A stretch of 39,806 bases of DNA. Source: Helochares maculicollis. Taxonomy: Eukaryota > Arthropoda > Insecta > Coleoptera > Hydrophilidae. The stretch lies in assembly GCA_033557835.1 (NCBI GenBank), contig JAWQRO010000402.1, positions 1 to 39,806 on the forward strand, read 5' to 3'. The notes beneath the pieces are model-generated. The model did not search any database, had not been told where the DNA came from, and was given only the letters and a program-made list of their open reading frames with translations. Positions 33,001 to 39,806 of the stretch are shown piece by piece. The stretch's first letter is position 1; each line of letters opens with the position of its first letter. The position numbers and the translations under genes were made by a program.

Positions 33001-33472
33001 TTAAATTATAGTTCTTTTTTGCTTCCTAATTTGCTTTCTTGATTAGAATTTCTCTGGCCATTTTAGATGCACTCTTCGCATTAGTCGTTTTTGTTAACTT
33101 TTTTATATGTAATATTTTAAATGTAAAGTACTTTCACATGTAAATATTGTGCATTGATGTTTGATTAGTGGAAGTTAGCAACTCAATCAAAGCTCGAATC
33201 GTTTATAGCGAAGGTATGGTTGCCAAGTTTTTTTTATAGAAAAAACGTTTACTTCATAATGTTGATTAATTTATATCGATGCATGCGAGAATTTTGAATG
33301 AATACATTCCAGATTTTTTTTCTTAGGGTCAGATATTATTTAAAAAACAAAGGTATTACTATCAAGTATTGAGAAAATTTTTCAGGGAGTCTGTTTTCAT
33401 ATTATTGAAGAAGACTAATGTTATTGTCAAAATACAATTTAGTAAATGTAATTTAAAAGTACAGAACATGAT
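30086..33472. other. Intergenic, nothing recognised
   Basis: AT-rich DNA with scattered frames of 60-72 codons (for example 31119-31337 minus and 31214-31429 plus, which overlap in antisense), none with a known motif. A perfect 8-base inverted repeat AAACCACA-TTAT-TGTGGTTT occurs at 32902-32921. Confidence 0.45.
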
Positions 33473-34560
33473 TTTCTATTTTTATTTCTAAACTCTCATT
33501 TCTACACGATGGACTGACGGATTGTATATTGAACTCGACATACATATACGAAGTATGGAAGAGTTTCCATTTAATTTCTTTGATGTTGACAACAAAGCAT
33601 TTTTCAGAGGACCAAAGCAATTCATATAATGTATATACTGTACATTTGTTAGAGCAAAATCGGCTCTAACGCGTTTTAAAATATTTTATGTCAATAGGAT
33701 CTCTAGCCATCAAGAATACATCTTAAGATGATATTTATGAACAGCTGCAATTGGAATAAGTCAATTTGCGTTATTTAAACATTATTGATTACTAAAGAAG
33801 TATCCATTTTCAAAAATGCATGCTTCTGTGTCTTGGTGATGTTGAATTACAATGTAATTTTCATTTTGATTGTAAAATAATTATCTGGTGGTTTTGAAAA
33901 ATCTGACATGCACAAATTCTCTTTGCCTAGGCCAATCAGTTTTTATCGCGATTTTAAACTAAAGGAAATACTACAAAATAATTGTTTATAGCGATTATTA
34001 TTAATATTCGTCTAATGCTTCGGGATCAATTTCTTTTATTTTTGAGGAAATATCGCTTATATTATTTAGATATTTTTAATATTAATGCTTTGCTTTTATA
34101 AAGAACACTCAGTTCTACTAAAACAATCACCTTTCTAATATAATTTTTTACTATGCGGTTCAAAGATTCTCTTTAAACCATATATTCCTTACATCGACAT
34201 TCAAGTCAATAATTTATCGGGTTTATATGTTGTGACTTTTTAACAATCAATAATTAATTTTGAGATTAAATGCTTCACTCACACTTTTCTATTTCCGTTT
34301 TAAATTTCTATGCCAAATATTGATTTTACTGGTTGAAAAAACAGGATACGTGTTTTCAAGCTACATGTAATAATATGCATTAAAGCTCAATACATACTTT
34401 GAAGTGTTATTTAAATTTGTATGGTGTTTTGTGTTAATTAGTATTTTAATCACATACATACACGCATACATTTTCGTTAGTTTTCAAAGCTTTGTTTTCA
34501 CTGCCGTCATGTGTTCATTAACTTAATTAAAGTTGGAGTTCCAATCACAGCAAACTAAAC
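33473..34560. repeat. Direct repeat pair, copy A (about 1.1 kb)
   Basis: Aligns in the same orientation with 35320-36330. Strong shared blocks are CAACAAAGCATTTTTC, GACCAAAGCAATTCAT, ACAATGTAATTTTC, TTTTGAGATTAAA.GCTTCACT, GCCAAATATTGATTTTACT, TTTTCAAGCTA and AGTTTTCAAAGCT, ending at ACAGCAAACTAA. Divergence is moderate with several indels. No coding capacity or terminal motifs were recognised. Confidence 0.75.
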
Positions 34561-35319
34561 CTCAGATTAGTAACATAAATATTGTTTTTATAAAAACTAA
34601 AAAACCAATAACACAGCAAATATAAGTTGATGAAAATCCCACGAGTATGAGTTCTTAGGAACATTAAAAAATAATGTGAATTGAGCTTTGATTTTGTCAA
34701 GATTTATTTACTGGGTAATTAAGAATGTTATCAAAATATATTTTCGTATTTAAAAATGTTTTTGTTTGTGAAACAATTAAAGGATAAGTAATAAATACGA
34801 TACAAAAATGTATTAACATGTTATATGTTCATGTTTTACACGTCTCTCAAAAACTTTGATTTCAGTATAACATTAAAAGTGTTAAGTCTGACTTCTTATA
34901 ATTGAATTTACCTAGAACTACTTTTAGTAGCAGACAGTAATATTTTTAGCTTATAAAACATAATTTTAGTGTGAAATTAAAATAATAGCATTTCCAGTAC
35001 TCTGATCACGTCTAAAATTTGTAGCTACGTGCTTTTAATGGCTTTTAAAAAGTGTATAAAATTACAATTCGACGGATTTATTTCAACAAATAGTTGCTTG
35101 AAAATATTTGAATCTGAATACGTAAACAGATACCTTTGATAGTGATGCGATAGAAATTAGTCGAGAATTACTATTTTGCTATTATAGACGTTTGATAAAT
35201 TTTGACAATCTAGCTCAAAAATGGTTAACATTAATTTAGGATACGTCAAAACGATTTTATTATGAAGACTTCTATTATTTTTTAACTGCAAAATAGTCGC
35301 TGCTAATATAAAACACAGT
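34561..35319. other. Spacer between the two direct-repeat copies
   Basis: About 760 bases of AT-rich sequence. I could not align it convincingly with either flank of the pair, so I cannot tell whether the duplication unit was the whole 1.8 kb period or only the 1 kb repeats. Confidence 0.45.
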
Positions 35320-36330
35320 TTTTCTATTTTCTTTTCTAAATTCATATTTTTAAGCGGTTGACTGAAGGATTGTGTGTGATGAGATCTACGGACCATAAAA
35401 GCGTTTCGATTTAATTTTGTTGATGTTCACAACAAAGCATTTTTCATAAGACCAAAGCAATTCATGTCATGTAAACTGTATGGATAAATTGCCTCTAATA
35501 GGTTTTAAAAATTTATAACCAATAGGTAGCACTAAGAATGATTTCACAATGTAATTTTCTTGTTCATGTAAACTCTTACACTTTCTCTCCACTTTGATTA
35601 ATCAGCTATAAAACGATAGACGACAAACTATTTGTAATACCATAATTCTGTGGGCAATTTTGGTACAATTATGCAGCGTCATAGCCCGAAATTAAAATGA
35701 ATACTATCATCTTAAAACCCTTAATTTTTGTCAGTAGCATTTGGCAGCTATTTTAAAACAAAAAATCTTTTGAGGGACCATTTCATAAGAGTATGTTGAG
35801 ATATTTTAACGTGCATAACATGCTTTTATACTAATCAGTCTATTCTACCGAAGCAGTTACTTTTCGAACCTAATTTTTCAACATTCTGTTCAAAGTTTCC
35901 ATTTAAACCATCCATTCCATATATCAGCTTTCATGCCAATCTGGTTTCCATGTTGATACTTTTTAACGAATATTTTTGAGATTAAACGCTTCACTGACCC
36001 TTTTCTATTTCCCTTTTTAATTTCGATGCCAAATATTGATTTTACTTGCAGAAATTGTAGGATCCACATTTTCAAGCTAGAAATAGTAACACGCATAAAA
36101 ACTCAATCTATAGTTTGCATTGTAATCTAAATTTGTTCGGTATTTTGTTTTAATTGTTTCAGTCAGAAAAACACTCACATACATTTTTACAAGTTTTCAA
36201 AGCTGTTTTTCTCTGCTGTCGCTTATTCATTAACTTTTAATGAAAGCTCGAGTTCAAGTCATGAAACGGTCAGGTTCTGAATAACGACTGTTTACAACGT
36301 AGCTGCGGCCTGGTGACAGCAAACTAATAA
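35320..36330. repeat. Direct repeat pair, copy B (about 1.0 kb)
   Basis: Second copy of 33473-34560. The offset is about 1847 bases at the left end and 1770 at the right, so indels have accumulated. Copy B carries roughly 60 extra bases before the closing ACAGCAAACTAA. The minus-strand frame at 35890-36096 lies within it and has no counterpart frame in copy A, so it is not coding. Confidence 0.75.
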
Positions 36331-38285
36331 TCAATTCTCTATTAACTGTATTAACTACCAAGACTATTTATCTGCAATTTATTTTTTGTTTCTATTTCAA
36401 CTTTTCAACCAAATTATATTTCTATAGCAACTATGGTATGCTCTTGAACAAAAGAAGTGCATTTACCGAAACATGCAATATTTCTTAGCAATAGCCAAAT
36501 ATTGATGAAATTATACAGTACATCGCTGGATTTTACGTACAGTGAAGCTATTCTGTGTTATTTGTAATAAGAAACATAATCCCTTAGGAAGCTATCATAC
36601 ACAACATCAAAAAAGTATGGATAAATAAATACTTTTTCTGTATTTTCTTTAATGGGTTTGTTTATATTTTAGAGTTTTAGAGTAATCATCGGTTATTAGA
36701 GCACTATGAAATGCGTTTTCAGTAGTTTACTAGAAACGTTTGAAACTGCCAGACTTTAAATGTTAATTTAATATGGCGTTCTATCGTTTTAACTTTTTAT
36801 CGGTAATTAGCTTTGTATTGTCTTAACCAGTAAAAGAGGAACTTGCAAAAGTACTTCTTATTCCATCATACACGCACATGTAATTGATCAGTCGATAGTC
36901 ATTATTTTAACGACACTTTCAATTAATAGCTTCACGTACTACGATAAAATGTTGTTTACTTTCAATACAGATGTAAAATAATATTGCACAAAGCTACACA
37001 GTTATGTATATGTGGTATAGGTATATTACTAGGTAGGTAATTATTTTCATGACAAACTTGTCCTATTTATAGAAGGTAAAAGCCAATCTCTAGTAAAACT
37101 CTACATGAAAATAAGTACACAGCTATAATAAGAATTACTTTCAAGATTAATTTTTGTTTGTGAGAATTCGTGTAATTTAATTACTCAGAAAATTCAACTA
37201 ATAAGAAATCCTTGACGAGTTTTTTGATTATTTTTTCTAAATCTACAATTTACACTTTAAGTGACCTGATACAACGGATGATTATAGTGCACGTTATACG
37301 CATTGACAACCTGTTTGAACATCATCCTCCTTGGAGAAAATAATATAAACATCATTGTACCCAACAAGCCGACATAACCTTTTAACCTTTTTTAAACGAT
37401 TTTATTAATTTGTTTCTGTTTTAACTAAATGGAAGCTATTTAAATTGCCTTTAACACCACATAATTAACTTTTGTATTATTATGTAATATTCTGTAATTG
37501 TCCCCATTATCGGCTTTAATTGCAAGTCGAGTTGACACTGTAATAAATTTTGTTTGTATCAAATTAACTTGTACATACAAATATATGCAATCAAATGTAT
37601 ACAACCAAATGGATAGACATAAATGACTACATATCAATAACATTAGCCGTATATCAGTTACCTAGCTTTGGACTAAACAATATGTAAATGCGTTAGTAAT
37701 TTCCCATTTTTTATGTATGATTTCTTAACCAGCAATTAATTTTAAAGAATCTAAATTCATTGCTGAACCGAAATTATTTCAATGCAAAAAAACACCCATA
37801 CAACAATTGGTGCCCATGTAGACCATACCTCATAGTGAAGAACCATGATTTTCAAAATGATGGAATGAAAATTCTCTTCCATCAATATTATTTTAGTGGG
37901 CAAAGTACATTTTACACTGAAGCTAATTATTACTCAATAGCAATTAATATTTTGCCAAATTAGAATACATTTTACATAAACAAACAATGAAATTCATCTA
38001 AACTTTATCCTCATAATTTACACAACAAGATATATTTTTTACTGTTAGTTGATATGATTAAAATTGACCTTATGTGTTTTTGTTATTTATATCGAAAAAT
38101 TACAGTGCTAAATACAAATAATACCTTAAAACATTCCGTTCCAATTAATCCGAAAATAAAGAGAATCCCCTATAGCATGTCGCACTTCTACTTCCAATTC
38201 AAGAATTGTTCTTATTTAATTCGGTTTCATTTATGAATTCGATAATTTATCCGTGTGATTCTAGTGAAAAGCCTCACGAAGTGCT
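36331..38285. other. Intergenic, nothing recognised
   Basis: AT-rich sequence with minor frames (37440-37643 minus, 37760-37963 plus, 38054-38236 plus) that show no domains. It ends at an abrupt rise in GC that marks the next transcription unit. Confidence 0.45.
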
Positions 38286-38388
38286 TTTGTTAAACCGGCG
38301 CGGCGCCGAGCGATAAACTAAGCCGAAACTAAAACGAATTTCTTCCCGCTCTTGACTCGTTGCTTTACGACTGCGCCGAATTTTCACG
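38286..38388 (+). promoter_or_regulatory. GC-rich promoter/5' UTR of the gene starting at 38389
   Basis: A sharp CpG-containing block (CCGGCGCGGCGCCGAGCG near 38297-38314) followed by moderately GC-rich sequence up to the ATG. It stands out strongly against surroundings of about 30 % GC. No TATA box is seen. Start site not determined. Confidence 0.4.
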
Positions 38389-38404
38389 ATGAAGTTTTCC
38401 GAAG
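38389..38404 (+). CDS. Very short first coding exon, MKFSE..., possibly SPX-domain gene
   Basis: ATG AAG TTT TCC GAA G, then a perfect donor GGTAAGT. It sits directly after the GC-rich block and ends in phase 1, too short for any ORF finder. SPX-domain proteins of the XPR1/SYG1/PHO1 phosphate-exporter family characteristically begin MKF-x-E/K, so this could be the start of an XPR1-type gene. That rests on five residues and is a guess. The next exon is not identified in the remaining 1.4 kb, so the gene would continue past the window, with the ZAD gene lying inside its first intron on the same strand, or this is a different gene altogether. Confidence 0.35.
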
Positions 38405-38940
38405 GTAAGTAAATGGAATAAATTATTTATTCACGAGAAAACTGCAGTTTTTAACAAGCACTTTACTGCGTCCTATACAAAGTTGTATTCACATGTTTTA
38501 AATTTTTCATGTGCCATTTATTTTCTGAATGTCTTAAGAAATGCAAAGGAAATTCCTCGCGGAAAATATTTTTTCAGGAATGCAACTTTGTGAAATTCCT
38601 ACGGCATGTAACGATATTCTGCTATAATGCGATACAACTATATTTTCCGAAATATCTAATATCATTTTAAATATCACACTTTACAAAAATGATAAGTATC
38701 GACAATCAAATCCTTGAAGTCAGGCAACCAATAATACTCTCAATAGTGAAATACAAAGCCGCGGATTAAAACTTAAATATCTCATATTTTAATGGACGAA
38801 TTATTATTTTTAAACTCAGATTGTAATTGCAAGAGCTAAACTCTGTAAAACATGGAAGCAATTTTTTAAATATGAGTAAATTAAGCGAAAGTGATATATT
38901 TAAACCGGATCGTTTTGCCGCGTTATTGTTTTGACATAAA
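38405..38940. other. Intron or intergenic stretch between 38389 exon and ZAD promoter
   Basis: AT-rich, begins with the GTAAGT donor. No further exon recognised. Confidence 0.4.
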
Positions 38941-38943
38941 TAC

Positions 38944-38972
38944 CACGTGCGCTAGCGTCGTTATCTGATTGG
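38944..38972 (+). promoter_or_regulatory. Putative upstream elements of the ZAD gene
   Basis: CACGTG (E-box core) at 38944-38949 and ATTGG (inverted CCAAT) at 38968-38972, both within 60 bases of the ATG at 39004 in a locally GC-richer stretch. Placement suggests a TATA-less proximal promoter, but no start site is defined. Confidence 0.3.
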
Positions 38973-39003
38973 TCTGCGTCGTATAATGGAATAACTGAAC
39001 AAA

Positions 39004-39673
39004 ATGGAGACATCAACATTGCTGTGTGATTCATTTTTCTGTCGATTATGTGCAGAAGAAAATAAAAGTGGTTCAAGTATATTTGATACTGAAGAAAATA
39101 AAAATGATTTAATTCAACTTATCAACAGATATCTCCCACTTAAGGTAAGCGATTTTAAAATAATTCGTTAATGTGGTACACAACTTGATTTCCTTTTTCA
39201 TTTTGTTTTCATTCACCTTCTCATTTTTGAGGGAAATTTAAAAAATTTCTCGAAACCACCCCCTTATAAGTTTTTTATTCTAACGATTGACGTAAGAAAA
39301 ATCACTCGCTTTTAGTTAGAAATTTTCAATCTCATTGCAACCATTAGCCTATAATTTGAAGCACACTTCGAGTTACGAACTGAATTTCTTAATCATATCA
39401 AATTTCAGGTGGAAAACGATGGCAAATATCCATCCACAATCTGTCCAGGCTGCAACATCCAGTTGCAGGCAACAAAAATATTTTTTGACTTGATTATTGA
39501 GGGACAGACAAAATTAAGAAACCTATTAAACCTCCAGCAAGAAACACTCCGCAGGCAGGAAAAACAAAAGCTGCAACTTGAGAATGCCTTGAAAAACGTG
39601 AATCCAAATACAAGTGTTGAGGCTTATGAAATCCTTCAGTCGGACGAAACAGGAGAACAATTTCTTATACAAA
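39004..39673 (+). CDS. ZAD-domain (zinc-finger associated) protein, first two coding exons, 3' end outside window
   Basis: Exon 1 (39004-39144, 47 codons) ends at donor GGTAAGC. Exon 2 (39409-39673) follows acceptor TTTCAG in phase 0 and ends at a likely donor AAAGTAAAT, phase 1. The joined 135 residues hold a complete ZAD: CRLC (C13, C16) and, across the splice, CPGC (C59, C62) bind one zinc. Between them lie SSIFDTEE and the helix DLIQLINRYLPL, and after them comes the helix ATKIFFDLIIEG. These domains dimerise transcription factors that usually carry C2H2 fingers downstream, so fingers are expected in exons beyond the window. Residues about 85-112 are Gln/Leu/Lys-rich and could form a coiled coil. 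The frame past 39673 reaches a stop at 39763-39765, the alternative end if that donor is not used; a finger-less short form is less likely. Confidence 0.82.
39145..39408 (+). other. ZAD gene intron 1
   Basis: 264-base intron, GTAAGC to AATTTCAG, phase 0. It splits the ZAD between the two zinc-binding cysteine pairs. Confidence 0.8.
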
Positions 39674-39806
39674 GTAAATATTATATAGATTATTTAATCA
39701 CAATCATAATAGATATTATGAGAACTGATTACGTTATTCAACTGTTTGTTTTTGTGTTATTGTAATTTACTTTAATCGTTCCATATGCTTAGATGGCATA
39801 TATATA

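Noticed and set aside
35890..36096. 68-codon minus-strand frame rich in basic residues
   Set aside because: Lies inside repeat copy B, and the aligned part of copy A has stops and indels, so the frame is not conserved.
1..39806. tRNA, rRNA or CRISPR arrays
   Set aside because: I looked for B-box-like GGTTCGAATCC patterns, conserved rRNA stretches and regularly spaced repeats and saw none convincing. Short or divergent RNA genes could be missed by eye.

Overview
The window looks like AT-rich nuclear DNA from an insect, probably one with a fairly large genome. The reasons are long introns with GT/AG junctions, a zona-pellucida (ZP) apical-matrix gene, a ZAD-type zinc-finger gene (a family that is mainly arthropod), and relics of mariner and LINE transposons. 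The species cannot be named from sequence alone.

Layout: The left edge (1-426) carries an open frame that reads as the C-terminal two-thirds of a bacterial Lrp/AsnC-family transcription regulator, closest in style to Bacteroidota. It is the most surprising item here: either DNA transferred from a symbiont or an assembly join. From about 1.83 to 27.7 kb runs one plus-strand gene. Its four coding exons (1904-2715, 4855-5033, 18889-19187, 27276-27557) join in perfect phase into a 523-residue ZP-domain protein with a signal peptide, a proline-rich N-terminus, a ZP module, a furin-type RARR site and a C-terminal membrane helix. A TATA/initiator promoter precedes it and an AATAAA follows it.

The introns hold decayed mobile DNA: a plus-strand LINE reverse-transcriptase relic near 7.1-7.5 kb, an internally deleted irritans-like mariner at about 14.9-15.9 kb, and a minus-strand LINE relic at about 22.0-23.3 kb lying between two diverged direct repeats. 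Beyond the gene are a minus-strand hypothetical ORF (28149-28529), a mauritiana-type mariner with both terminal inverted repeats and TA target sites (28858-30085), and a pair of direct repeats of about 1 kb each (33.5-34.6 and 35.3-36.3 kb).

The right end holds two gene starts. One is a GC-rich first exon with a five-codon coding start (38389-38404), possibly an SPX-domain gene. The other is the first two coding exons of a ZAD protein (39004-39673) that continues past the window.

Nothing here forms a multi-gene operon-like system. The genes appear functionally independent, and most remaining sequence is intron or intergenic DNA in which I recognise nothing. All calls are by eye; no database search was run.
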